Assembly (NCBI GenBank): GCA_947502595.1
Contig: CANNAM010000011.1
Coordinates: 61,139-125,138 of the forward strand
DNA length: 64,000 nt
Origin: an uncultured Marinicella sp.
Lineage (GTDB): Bacteria; Pseudomonadota; Gammaproteobacteria; Xanthomonadales; Marinicellaceae
Direction: 5' to 3'
Below are positions 15,692 to 25,169 of this stretch, piece after piece. The notes beneath the pieces are model-generated. The model had not been told where the DNA came from and did no database searches. It saw nothing but the letters and a program-made list of their open reading frames with translations. Positions within the stretch are counted from its first letter, which is position 1. Every line of letters starts with the position of its first letter. The translations under genes were made by a program, and so were the position numbers.

Positions 15692-18631
15692 ATGCATTTC
15701 ATTTCAGGACAACGTTACATCAATAACGCCGATTTACAGTTGGGTTTAGGCAAAGTGGTGGGTGAAAACCATCGCATGGTTAAAGTGGTGTTTGACGCAG
15801 TGGGCGAAGAACGAATTTACGCCAAAGATTCTGCACCGCTGAGTCGCTTTGAACCACAAGTTAATGATCAGTTACAACACAAGGATGGCTGGCAGATAAC
15901 CATCAAAGAGATCAAAAACCTCAATGGCTTGTACATTTATTTTGGCCTGAAAGACAACGGTGAGGAAGACGTGATACCTGAGTCAGAAATCACTGATAAC
16001 ATATCTTTGGACCGCCCAGCTGATCGCTTATTGAATGCTCAAATTGATAAGCAAAGCTGGTATGACTTAAGGCAAATGACTCTGGGGCATCAACAGCGTT
16101 TAATTGAGTCTGATTTGTATGGTTTGACTGGGTGCAGAACGGCACTGCTGCCACATCAGCTGTACATTGCCCATTCAGTTGGTAAACGTTATGCGCCGCG
16201 GGTGCTGTTGGCCGACGAAGTGGGCTTGGGTAAGACCATTGAAGCCTGCTTGATTTTACATCAGCAACTACTGACCAACCGCGCCCAACGTGCCATCATT
16301 ATAGTGCCTGAGAGTTTAACTCACCAATGGATGGTTGAGTTATTGCGTAGATTCAATTTGCAAGTCAGTGTTTTTGATGAAGAAAAATGTCAAGAAATTG
16401 AAATGTCCAGCGGTCTAGATAACCCGTTTGAATCAGCTCAATTGGTGTTGCTGCCTATGGAAATGATATTAGAAAGCCCATTGCGAGAAGAACAAATTCT
16501 GGCGGCGAATTGGGATTTGATGGTGGTAGATGAAGCGCACCATCTGGAATGGCATGAAGGTGAAATACCGGATGGACTAGCCGTCAGCGATTCAGTCATG
16601 GCCTATCAATTGATCGAATCGTTTGCTCAAAAAATACCAGGCGTGTTGTTACTTACAGCCACACCTGAACAATTGGGACGTAAAAGTCATTTTGCACGCT
16701 TGCGGTTACTGGACCCTGATCGCTACCACGATTTTGAGCAATTTTTGGCTGAAGAAGCAGAGTTTGAACAAGTTGCTGATGCCATTGAATTACTGATTCA
16801 AGCGGTCAATACCGAAACGAAGTTTGACCACCAAAAGATCACATCACAGCTCAAAGGTCATGTTGCTGAAGAATTGATTCAACAAATTGAACAACTGGAC
16901 AATAATCCAGATTCAGGAACGGCGCTGATTAACCAGCTGTTAGATCAGCACGGTACTGGACGTGTGTTGTTCAGGAATACCCGTCAGTCAGTCAGTGGTT
17001 TCCCAGAACGGGCCTTGCATGTGGATGCTTTAACCGCGCCAGAATTGTATCTGAATATTCCACAGGCCAAAAACAGCCTAACCCCTGAAGTGGCAATTAC
17101 CGCAGCACAGCCAGTTGCAACTGAAACTGAAGAATCAGCAGCGGAATTGGCAGAGGGTACGGTTCAGCCAAGTGCAGCAGAACCAGTGGAAGATTGGTGT
17201 CAAATAGATCCTCGGGTTAAATGGTTGGTGGCTAAAACCAAGTTGCTGAAACATGAAAAAATTCTGATCATTGCTTCCCAAGCTGAAACCGTGTTGCAAT
17301 TAGAGGCCTATTTAAGGGCCACCCAAGGTATCCACGTGGCAGTGTTTCATGAAGGCATGAGTTTAATTGAGAGGGACCAAGCCGCTGCATGGTTTGCCGA
17401 TATGGACAACGGCACCAACCTGTTACTGTGCTCAGAAATTGGCAGTGAAGGGCGGAACTTTCAATTTGCTCACCACCTGTTGTTTTTTGATTTACCAGCG
17501 CACCCTGATTTATTGGAACAACGCATTGGCCGTTTAGATCGCATTGGCCAAACTGCAACGATTGAAATCCACTTGGCTTATTTAACTGATACCGCACAAG
17601 AAAAATACTTCAAATGGTACCACCAAGGTTTGGACCTGTTTCAACAAACCAATCCAGCAGCGCACCATGTTTATACAGAATTTGAGTCACAACTACAGCA
17701 GCCATTAAATGAACAAGCTCTGGATGAGCTGATCATTGCCAGTAAGCAAATGAGCACAGACCTGTTGGAAAAAATGACCCGAGGTCGTGATCGTTTGCTG
17801 GAGTACAACTCATGTCGCCCAGTTGAAGCGGCACAGCTGAAAGCAAGGGCAGAGGACTTTGAGCAAGAAATAGCTTTAGAAAAATACATGCATCGGGTGT
17901 TTGATTTATTCGGTGTACATTATGAAGAGCACCGATCTGGCAGTGAAATCATTCGACCCAGTGATGAAATGCACGGTTATTTTCCGTATTTATTGGAAGA
18001 TGGCATGACCATTACCTATGAGCGGGAAATTGCTTTGGCCAACGAAACTTTCCACTACATTACTTGGGAACATCCTATGGTGACAGAAGTGATGGAGCTG
18101 ATTCTGTCTCAAGAGCAGGGCAATACGGCATTTGCAGTGTTACAAAACTCGGGTTTAAATGCCGGACAAATATTTTTAGAGTGTCGGTATTTGATTCAAT
18201 CAACCGGCCAAAGCAGCATGCAATTATCACGCTTTTTGCCACCCATCAGTCGCCGTTTTTTATTGGCAGAAGCCGGTGTGGATGTGGGCGATAAATTGAC
18301 AGAAAAGCTGATCAATAAATTCAAAAGTTCGGTGCCGATGAATGTTGCTGTTGAAGTGATGAAAGCCAAACTACAAGTGATTAAGAAATTGCTCAAAACC
18401 GCAGATCAACAAATGGTGGCAGAATTACCAAAGATAAAACAACATGCGCAGCAACAAATCAGTGATAATTTAAGTCAAGAGATCAGTCGCTTGAAACAAC
18501 TGGCTGCCCACAATGGTCAGGTGCGTGATGAGGAAATCAACTACTTGCAACAACGCTTGGAGCAGGCCTTGCAAGCCATTGAAAAAACCCAGCCGCAGTT
18601 GGATTCAATTCGCGTCTTGGTTACCATGTAA
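15692..18631 (+). CDS. rapA: RNA polymerase-associated ATPase RapA
   Basis: A 979-residue SWI2/SNF2 ATPase close in length to E. coli RapA (968). It binds core RNA polymerase and recycles it from stalled complexes. The N-terminal Tudor-like region (about 1-110) precedes the helicase core, with Walker A ADEVGLGKTIEA near residue 173-184 and the Walker B DEAHH near 281. The second lobe has LLLCSEIGSEGRNFQFAHH and QRIGRLDRIGQ, the arginine-finger motif VI. A RapA-specific C-terminal spacer domain follows. A linker rich in Ala/Glu (about 470-505) is longer than in E. coli. The glutaminase gene begins 21 bases later, an unusual partner. Confidence 0.95.
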   Translation: MHFISGQRYINNADLQLGLGKVVGENHRMVKVVFDAVGEERIYAKDSAPLSRFEPQVNDQLQHKDGWQITIKEIKNLNGLYIYFGLKDNGEEDVIPESEITDNISLDRPADRLLNAQIDKQSWYDLRQMTLGHQQRLIESDLYGLTGCRTALLPHQLYIAHSVGKRYAPRVLLADEVGLGKTIEACLILHQQLLTNRAQRAIIIVPESLTHQWMVELLRRFNLQVSVFDEEKCQEIEMSSGLDNPFESAQLVLLPMEMILESPLREEQILAANWDLMVVDEAHHLEWHEGEIPDGLAVSDSVMAYQLIESFAQKIPGVLLLTATPEQLGRKSHFARLRLLDPDRYHDFEQFLAEEAEFEQVADAIELLIQAVNTETKFDHQKITSQLKGHVAEELIQQIEQLDNNPDSGTALINQLLDQHGTGRVLFRNTRQSVSGFPERALHVDALTAPELYLNIPQAKNSLTPEVAITAAQPVATETEESAAELAEGTVQPSAAEPVEDWCQIDPRVKWLVAKTKLLKHEKILIIASQAETVLQLEAYLRATQGIHVAVFHEGMSLIERDQAAAWFADMDNGTNLLLCSEIGSEGRNFQFAHHLLFFDLPAHPDLLEQRIGRLDRIGQTATIEIHLAYLTDTAQEKYFKWYHQGLDLFQQTNPAAHHVYTEFESQLQQPLNEQALDELIIASKQMSTDLLEKMTRGRDRLLEYNSCRPVEAAQLKARAEDFEQEIALEKYMHRVFDLFGVHYEEHRSGSEIIRPSDEMHGYFPYLLEDGMTITYEREIALANETFHYITWEHPMVTEVMELILSQEQGNTAFAVLQNSGLNAGQIFLECRYLIQSTGQSSMQLSRFLPPISRRFLLAEAGVDVGDKLTEKLINKFKSSVPMNVAVEVMKAKLQVIKKLLKTADQQMVAELPKIKQHAQQQISDNLSQEISRLKQLAAHNGQVRDEEINYLQQRLEQALQAIEKTQPQLDSIRVLVTM

Positions 18632-18652
18632 TTTAATCGTTTAGGGTTGCTG

Positions 18653-19570
18653 ATGATTGACTACCAAAGTATCATAGAACAGATTCATAACGACATCTCA
18701 TTGCGTAAAAATTATGGTGAGGTGGCTTCTTACATTCCAGAGCTGGCCGCAATTAACACTGAAAAATTTGGTGTATCCTTGTCCACTATCAAAGGTCAAA
18801 CTTATCACACCGGTGACTGGGAAACTAAGTTTTCAATCCAAAGTATCATTAAAGTACTGCTGCTGAGCATGGCTTACAGTAAACTCGGTGGCCAGTTGTG
18901 GCAGCGAGTAGGGGTTGAACCTTCTGGAACACCGTTCAACTCTTTGGGTACTTTAGAGAATGATGCAGGGGTGCCAAGAAATCCATTTTCTAATGCAGGA
19001 GCCATTGTTGTCAGCGATGTATTGCTTGACCTGTATGAGGATCCACGCCAGTCTTTGTTGGCCATGATGCGTAAGGTCACTGGGACCGATTCAATCCACT
19101 ATGATGCCAAAGTTGCTGCCTCAGAAAAGACCAAGGGCTACCGCAACGTGGCGTTGGTCAATTTACTCAAGTCTTTGGGCAATGTCCACAATGATGTTGA
19201 GCAGGTTTTGGATCTGTACCTTGATTGCTGTTCAATCGCCATCAATTGTAAACAGTTGGCTAAATTGTTCATGTTTCTGGCCAATCACGGTGAGACCATT
19301 GATGGTCAAAGTAATCTTTTGAACCCCAGCCAAACCAAGCGCATGAACGCCATCATGCTGACCTGTGGTTTCTATGATGAAGCCGGTGATTTTGCCTATA
19401 AAGTTGGTTTGCCAGGTAAGAGTGGTGTTGGTGGTGGCATCGTGGCAGTTTTGCCCGGTGAGTTCAGTATTGCTGTGTGGAGTCCCAGGTTGAATGAAAA
19501 AGGCAACTCTTACCGCGGCTTAAAATTCTTAGAACAGTTCACTTCAGCAACAGGGCAATCTATTTTTTAA
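18653..19570 (+). CDS. glsA: glutaminase
   Basis: A 305-residue serine-dependent glutaminase, hydrolysing glutamine to glutamate and ammonia. The beta-lactamase-like core shows FSIQSIIKV (the catalytic SxxK), NSLGTLENDAGVPRNPFSNAGAI, a conserved YGE/NYA-type tyrosine region and a C-terminal GKSGVGGGI. The length matches the family (about 305-310). The ATG at 18653 is preceded by TTAGGG; an in-frame TTG at 18647 is less likely. It lies 21 bases behind rapA and may share its transcript. Confidence 0.93.
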   Translation: MIDYQSIIEQIHNDISLRKNYGEVASYIPELAAINTEKFGVSLSTIKGQTYHTGDWETKFSIQSIIKVLLLSMAYSKLGGQLWQRVGVEPSGTPFNSLGTLENDAGVPRNPFSNAGAIVVSDVLLDLYEDPRQSLLAMMRKVTGTDSIHYDAKVAASEKTKGYRNVALVNLLKSLGNVHNDVEQVLDLYLDCCSIAINCKQLAKLFMFLANHGETIDGQSNLLNPSQTKRMNAIMLTCGFYDEAGDFAYKVGLPGKSGVGGGIVAVLPGEFSIAVWSPRLNEKGNSYRGLKFLEQFTSATGQSIF

Positions 19571-19825
19571 TACAGCCGTTTTTGCCCTTTAGGTCCACCC
19601 TATAGGTATCCTTAATCAAGTTCTAATCTGCAGGACCAACCCACTGCTGTTGGCTTAGAAAACGCTTGGGTGAATGTTCCCCATTGATTGATAAGATAAA
19701 AATTGTGCTGATCAATGCAAACCAAACAGTTGTTGTGTTCAGGCAATTAAGCGATGTAAGTGTTTGAGTTTTCCTATGCCAATGGTATTGTTTGTATTGT
19801 GGTAATTACAATTTTTAAAGGGGAT

Positions 19826-20440
19826 ATGAAAATGCTCAAGTTGAAACTATTGTGTTGTGGTTTTTGTGCTTTATGGGGGCTAATCGGTATGGCATTGGCT
19901 ACTGAGGGCTTGCCTGCCGCTAAAGGCATCAACCCTTGTATGCAAGATGGAAAATACAGGGCCTTTGATTTTTGGTTGGGTGATTGGGAAGTATACGGTA
20001 AGCTGGATAAAACTGGGCCCTTGTATGGTCATAACAGCATCACTCGGGCTGAACAAGGTTGTCTCATTATGGAGCATTGGCTAAGCTCAAAAGGCAGCAC
20101 TGGGACCAGCATGAACTATTATGATGGCACCATAGGACAATGGGTGCAAAGGTGGGTCAGCACGGATGGCACAGTGATAGATTATGCAGGTGGTTTGATT
20201 GAATTGGCTGAAAACAAGCAAGCGATGCAATTAGTGGGTAAAATATACTATGCATCAACCAAAAAACAACCTCAAATCAGGGATTTCAGAGGCACTTGGA
20301 CACCAATGGATGGTGGTGTGGTGCAGCAATTTTTTGAAGAATCTGTTGATGGTGGTAACACTTGGAAAGAGTGGTTTAATGGGTTTTATTTCCCAGTCAA
20401 TAAACACAAGGCAAACCGCATTGAAGCTGGCATTGATTGA
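19826..20440 (+). CDS. secreted DUF1579-like protein of unknown function
   Basis: A 204-residue exported protein with a signal peptide (KLLCCGFCALWGLIGMALA, cleavage near 24). The mature part contains AFDFWLGDWEVYG, GCLIMEHW, GTSMNYYDG and QWVQRWV, a pattern shared by lipocalin-like beta-barrel proteins annotated as DUF1579 or hypothetical. The ATG at 19826 follows a strong ribosome site (AAAGGGG) and gives a clean signal peptide; the longer frame from 19760 lacks one. No biochemical function is known and the neighbours do not help. Confidence 0.75.
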   Translation: MKMLKLKLLCCGFCALWGLIGMALATEGLPAAKGINPCMQDGKYRAFDFWLGDWEVYGKLDKTGPLYGHNSITRAEQGCLIMEHWLSSKGSTGTSMNYYDGTIGQWVQRWVSTDGTVIDYAGGLIELAENKQAMQLVGKIYYASTKKQPQIRDFRGTWTPMDGGVVQQFFEESVDGGNTWKEWFNGFYFPVNKHKANRIEAGID

Positions 20441-20646
20441 CCGCAGAGGCTCTGTATTATTAGCCAAGACGGGAGAGTCACTGGTGTGATTGCTGTACAT
20501 GGTTAGGTGCTTTGAAAACAAATTCTGTTAAAACAGCGGTGCCTGTAATAGGTAGTAAGTCATATTCGTTGGTAATTTAAGTGGTTGCTGCTGAAAAAAA
20601 AGCCAGAAGCTGCTAATATCTTGTTTCTTTTGAAATTGAGAATTCG

Positions 20647-22776
20647 ATGCGAAACACCTTGCTATTTATGTTGCTGGTTGCACTCAGTGCAACATTCAGT
20701 GTGGTTGCCAAAGACAGCCAACAAGAAGATCCTTTTATGTGGTTGGAGGATGTGGATGCCGAACAGTCCATGGACTGGGTGCACCAACAAAATAAAAACA
20801 CCGCCGATCAATATAAATCCATGCCTTTGTATGCTGAGTTATATGAGCAAGCGCTGTCTACCTTGAACAATAAATCCCGCATTCCATCTGTCAGTCAACG
20901 TGGTGAGTGGGTATACAACTATTGGAAAGACGAAAAAAACCCACGTGGTATCTACCGCCGAGCGCAATTAAAAGACTTCAATAAAAATGCTGAGCCCAAA
21001 TGGCAAACTGTGTTGGATATGGACCTATACAATGCCGAACATGAAGGTAACTGGGTGTTCAAAGGCATGAATTGTTTGGCACCTGAATACCGCCGTTGCT
21101 TGGTGTCGATTTCACCCGGTGGTGGTGATGCGGTGATGCTGCAAGAGTTCAACATGAAGGACAAAAAGTTCATCAAGGATGGTTTTTCCTTGCCTAAGTC
21201 AAAAATGCGTGCGACGTGGCGTGACAAAGACCACTTGTTTGTTGCCACTGATTTTGGCCCAGGCTCAATGACTGCTTCGGGTTACCCTCGGATCATGAAA
21301 TTATGGCAGCGTGGCACTGAACTGTCAGCAGCTAAAACCTTGTTAGAAGCCAGTCCTGAAAGTGTGTCGGTGTATGCCTACCGTTCTGGCAAAGGTGATA
21401 CAGCCAAAGATTTTATCATTGACAGTACTTCATTTTGGACCAACCAATACTACCAATGGGTGGATGACAAGGCCTTGGCGTTTGATATACCGCAATCAGC
21501 TACGGTCAACGGCGTCTTTCAGGGCAAAGTAATCATTTCATTGCAAGAAGATTGGCAATTCCAAGGTCAAAACCTCAGCGAAGGTGCTGTATTGATGATC
21601 AACCCAGCCGTATTGACTGGCCAAAAGACAGTCGTTGAAAGTGATGATTGGCAGGTTTTTTTACAGCCAGCAGCCAATGAGAATATTGAAAGTATCAACA
21701 CTTCAGATGAAACTGTAATTGTTACTTTGTTGTCAGATGTAGTTAGCCAAGTAAAAGTGTATACGCCAAGTGCTGATGGTGATTGGCAAATCAAGCACAT
21801 TGAGTTTCCGGACCATGGCGCGATCGGCGTTACTGCGGTAGATGATGAAAGTGGCAGCTTTTTTGCTGAATATGAATCATTCATCACACCGCCCACTTTG
21901 TACCATGTCAATGGCAAAACATTACAACCCAAAGCCGTCAAATCACAAACCCAAAGTTTTGATCCTGAACCTTATCAAGTTGAACAGTTTTTTGCCCGCT
22001 CTGCGGATGGTACCTTCATCCCTTACTTTATTGTGATGAATAAGAACACCAAATTTGATGGCAACAACCCAACCCATATATTTTCCTACGGGGGCTTCAG
22101 AAACGCATTGACGCCGTCATATTCCGGTTCATATGAAGCTTTGGAAGGTGCCTATGGAAAAATGTGGCTCGACCGAGGTGGTGTGTTTGTGTCAGCCAAT
22201 ATCCGTGGTGGTGGGGCTTATGGACCCAAATGGCACAAGTCGGCTTTGTTAGCCAACAAAACCAAATCCTATGAAGACTTTGAAGCGGTTGCGGAAGATT
22301 TGATTAAGCGCAAAATAACCTCGCCACAACACTTAGGTATTGAAGGACGTTCTAATGGTGGCTTATTGGTCGGTGCAACCATGACCCGCAGACCTGACCT
22401 GTATGGCGCGGTGATTTGTGGTGTGCCATTATTGGATATGCAGCGTTACAACAAGTTATTGGCTGGTGCCAGTTGGGTAGGCGAATTTGGTGATCCAGAC
22501 ATTCCAGAACAATGGGCCTACCTCAAAACATACAGCCCTTATCAAAACTTAAAACCCAAGACAGATTATCCAGCGACGTTTTTCTATACGTCCACCCGCG
22601 ACGACCGGGTTCACCCTGGACATGCCAGAAAAATGGCGGCCAAAATGATGTCCTATGGTTACCCAATTTGGTACTACGAAAATACCGAAGGTGGTCATGG
22701 CGGTTCAAGTACCAATGAACAATTGGCTGAACGCTTGGCTTTGGCCTATACCCATTTATGGACACACCTTAAATAA
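20647..22776 (+). CDS. exported S9A prolyl oligopeptidase-family serine peptidase
   Basis: A 709-residue enzyme with a signal peptide (LLFMLLVALSATFSVVA), so it acts in the periplasm or outside. The N-terminal part is the beta-propeller gate of the family, and the C-terminal alpha/beta hydrolase domain holds the catalytic triad: Ser in EGRSNGGLL (near 573), Asp in STRDDRVHPGHA and His in TEGGHGGS. It cleaves short peptides, classically after proline. The length fits S9A enzymes (about 700). A GC-rich hairpin follows the gene at 22789-22816. Confidence 0.92.
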   Translation: MRNTLLFMLLVALSATFSVVAKDSQQEDPFMWLEDVDAEQSMDWVHQQNKNTADQYKSMPLYAELYEQALSTLNNKSRIPSVSQRGEWVYNYWKDEKNPRGIYRRAQLKDFNKNAEPKWQTVLDMDLYNAEHEGNWVFKGMNCLAPEYRRCLVSISPGGGDAVMLQEFNMKDKKFIKDGFSLPKSKMRATWRDKDHLFVATDFGPGSMTASGYPRIMKLWQRGTELSAAKTLLEASPESVSVYAYRSGKGDTAKDFIIDSTSFWTNQYYQWVDDKALAFDIPQSATVNGVFQGKVIISLQEDWQFQGQNLSEGAVLMINPAVLTGQKTVVESDDWQVFLQPAANENIESINTSDETVIVTLLSDVVSQVKVYTPSADGDWQIKHIEFPDHGAIGVTAVDDESGSFFAEYESFITPPTLYHVNGKTLQPKAVKSQTQSFDPEPYQVEQFFARSADGTFIPYFIVMNKNTKFDGNNPTHIFSYGGFRNALTPSYSGSYEALEGAYGKMWLDRGGVFVSANIRGGGAYGPKWHKSALLANKTKSYEDFEAVAEDLIKRKITSPQHLGIEGRSNGGLLVGATMTRRPDLYGAVICGVPLLDMQRYNKLLAGASWVGEFGDPDIPEQWAYLKTYSPYQNLKPKTDYPATFFYTSTRDDRVHPGHARKMAAKMMSYGYPIWYYENTEGGHGGSSTNEQLAERLALAYTHLWTHLK

Positions 22777-22788
22777 GTTGTTGTATAC

Positions 22789-22816
22789 AGCGAGCGTTGT
22801 GTTATCAGCGCTCGCT
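22789..22816 (+). terminator. hairpin after the S9 peptidase gene, possible weak terminator
   Basis: AGCGAGCG at 22789-22796 pairs with CGCTCGCT at 22809-22816 across a 12-base loop, 12 bases after the stop codon. The following AATTTC is only weakly T-rich, so termination may be partial. Confidence 0.4.
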
Positions 22817-22905
22817 AATTTCATGCTGGGTTTTAGACTTGGTCGCATGCTTTTGTAAATTCCGACTATAATATATTTCATCGATCACTTCAGGCGCTAT
22901 AAATC

Positions 22906-24171
22906 ATGAAAAAATTAAGTTTAATTTTATGTTTTGTGTGGTTGCTGGGCTGTCAAAATCAAGATCAACTTAGCAATACTGAAAGCAATCCAGTGTCTGC
23001 AGAGCCACAGCAGAGTTTGGTTGGTCTATGGCGGGGTGTGTTGCAATCACCTGGTGGTGAGTTGCCATTTGGCATTCAAATGATTCTGACTGACAATGGT
23101 TATACCGCCAAAATACTCAATGGTCAGGAGCGAGCCGATACTTCAGGGGTCAGTTTGCATGGGAATGAGCTTGAAATCCAATTCAAATGGTATGATGCCA
23201 AACTCACAGCCACTGTCAATACAGCGGGTGATGAGATGCACGGTCAATGGTCAAAAACCGAAGCAGAGCAGGTTACAACTTTGCCTTTTTCCGCTACCAA
23301 AGGCTTGGCTTTTCGGTTTAAACCCAAGGCTGAATTTTTGCAAGAGACCGATGTTGCTGGTATCTGGCAAGCTGAGTTCAAAGCCATTGAGGGCCCTTTT
23401 GTAGCAGTCGGTGAATTCCAACAAACTGATCATCAAGTCTACGGCACCTTTCTGACCCCAATGGGTGATTACCGCTATTTAACTGGACAAGCAGCTGGCG
23501 GTGCATTGCAGCTTTCGACCTTTGATGGTGGACAAGCTTGGTTATTTTCTGCTGTTATTGATGCAAGTGGGCAGCTGGTTGGTGAATTTTGGTCAGGTGA
23601 CAGTTACCATGTTGCCTGGCAGGCAAAGCGCAATGATGAGGCGTACGCAGCACTGCCAAACAGTTGGACTGCGCTGCAAGTCAATCCAACTGACAAAGTG
23701 ATTGAGTTTGAATTTGAAAACCTGCGTGGCGCCAAGGTGCAGCTAAGCGATGAAAACTTTAAAGGCCAGCCGGTAATGATTAACTTATTCAGCAGTTGGT
23801 GTGCACAATGTAATGATGCAGCCTCAGTTTGGGTTGATTTGTACCAGCAATACCATACCGATGGTTTGCAGGTAGTGGGGTTGGCATTAGATGGCCGTGA
23901 TGAAACGCGTGCAAAAAAACAGTTGAGGCTGTTCAAAAAACGCCATGGAATCCAGTTTCCTTTGCTTATAACTGGAGCTGATGGCATAAATACAACCGCA
24001 GAATTGTTGGGTATAGAACAGCAGACTTTAGCCAACCCAACCCATGTTTTTCTCGATCGAAAGCACCAAATTGTGAGCATTCAATCAGGTTTTGCAGGCC
24101 CAGCAACGGGCCGACATTTTAATGCGTTGGTGCAGGAATTGAACCATCAAATCAAAGCCATCGTTTATTGA
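22906..24171 (+). CDS. thioredoxin-domain lipoprotein (TlpA-like)
   Basis: A 421-residue exported protein. The signal ends in the lipobox WLLGC (Cys near 16). Residues about 40-260 form two repeats of a beta-rich module that both contain a GLWRG/GIWQA-type strand, resembling the N-terminal regions of some Bacteroidetes and gammaproteobacterial redox lipoproteins. Residues about 275-415 are a TlpA/AhpC-like thioredoxin domain with SSWCAQCND, whose two cysteines make it redox competent. It may reduce periplasmic disulfides, but the substrate is unknown. The lipid kinase gene starts 10 bases after its stop, so the pair is cotranscribed. Confidence 0.82.
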   Translation: MKKLSLILCFVWLLGCQNQDQLSNTESNPVSAEPQQSLVGLWRGVLQSPGGELPFGIQMILTDNGYTAKILNGQERADTSGVSLHGNELEIQFKWYDAKLTATVNTAGDEMHGQWSKTEAEQVTTLPFSATKGLAFRFKPKAEFLQETDVAGIWQAEFKAIEGPFVAVGEFQQTDHQVYGTFLTPMGDYRYLTGQAAGGALQLSTFDGGQAWLFSAVIDASGQLVGEFWSGDSYHVAWQAKRNDEAYAALPNSWTALQVNPTDKVIEFEFENLRGAKVQLSDENFKGQPVMINLFSSWCAQCNDAASVWVDLYQQYHTDGLQVVGLALDGRDETRAKKQLRLFKKRHGIQFPLLITGADGINTTAELLGIEQQTLANPTHVFLDRKHQIVSIQSGFAGPATGRHFNALVQELNHQIKAIVY

Positions 24172-24181
24172 TTGGGTTGCT

Positions 24182-25087
24182 GTGAATTTACTCATCATTT
24201 TTAACCCCCATGCTGGCAGTGGACGAGCAAAACAGTATTTAAGTTTGATTGAGGGGTACTTAAACAACCACCAAATCAGTCATCAAATCATGCACACACA
24301 AGAAACTGGGCATGCCAAGGCCATGGTTGGTTCAACCGACCTCTCCGGGTATACTGGCGTCGTGGCTGCAGGTGGAGATGGTACTTTATTTGAAGTGGTC
24401 AATGGTTTAATGCATCAGTCGCCTGAAAACAGGCCGCCTTTGGGGGTTATTCCGGTTGGAACTGGCAATGCGTTTGCCCGTGAGTTGAAGCTGCTTTCTA
24501 CCGATTGGCAGGCAGGACTGGACATTATCCTCAAGCAGCAGACTCATGCCATTGACATTGGCTCGGCTGAATCAAGTGACGGCAGTTTTTATTTCCTGAA
24601 CATCATTGGATTGGGTTTTGTGGTTGATGCAGGTCGCAGTACCGTGAAAATTAAAAAACTGGGCAAATCTGCATACACTTTGGCCACTTTGTGGCAAACC
24701 GCCAAATTAAAAAAATACCCCATGCAGCTAACCTTGGTTGATGATCACAACCAATCAACATCCATAGATGAGGAGCTGGTGTTTGTTGAGGTGGCCAACA
24801 GCCGTTACACCGGTACGGCTTTTTTGATTGCGCCGCAAGCAGAGATTGATGATGGCTTATTGGACGTAATTATACTGAGGAAAATTTCCAGGTTTAAAAT
24901 TCTTAGCCTGTTTCCAACCATCTATACAGGAAAGCACATCAACTACCCTGAAGTGTTGAGTCAGAAGGTGAAAAGCATAGGCATCAGCACTGAAAAACCA
25001 ATGCCATTGATGGCAGATGGCGAGTTTATTGGCCAAACTCCGGTGCACATCAGTTGCCTGAAACACGCTTTGAAAATTTTTGTCTGA
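24182..25087 (+). CDS. diacylglycerol kinase-family lipid kinase
   Basis: A 301-residue protein with the DAGK catalytic domain: NPHAGSGRA at the N-terminus, the nucleotide loop AAGGDGTLFEVVNGL near residues 61-75, and PVGTGNAFARE. The C-terminal beta-sandwich matches YegS/DgkB/BmrU proteins that phosphorylate diacylglycerol, phosphatidylglycerol or related lipids. The start is GTG at 24182, directly ahead of the conserved LLIIFNPHAG strand. It follows the thioredoxin lipoprotein by 10 bases. Confidence 0.9.
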   Translation: MNLLIIFNPHAGSGRAKQYLSLIEGYLNNHQISHQIMHTQETGHAKAMVGSTDLSGYTGVVAAGGDGTLFEVVNGLMHQSPENRPPLGVIPVGTGNAFARELKLLSTDWQAGLDIILKQQTHAIDIGSAESSDGSFYFLNIIGLGFVVDAGRSTVKIKKLGKSAYTLATLWQTAKLKKYPMQLTLVDDHNQSTSIDEELVFVEVANSRYTGTAFLIAPQAEIDDGLLDVIILRKISRFKILSLFPTIYTGKHINYPEVLSQKVKSIGISTEKPMPLMADGEFIGQTPVHISCLKHALKIFV

Positions 25088-25169
25088 GCTTTGATTGTAT
25101 TAAAGCATTGTTGGGTAGTATTGGCTTGCCTGGCATGGAAATACCTCTGAACCGGTTTTAAAACGCACC

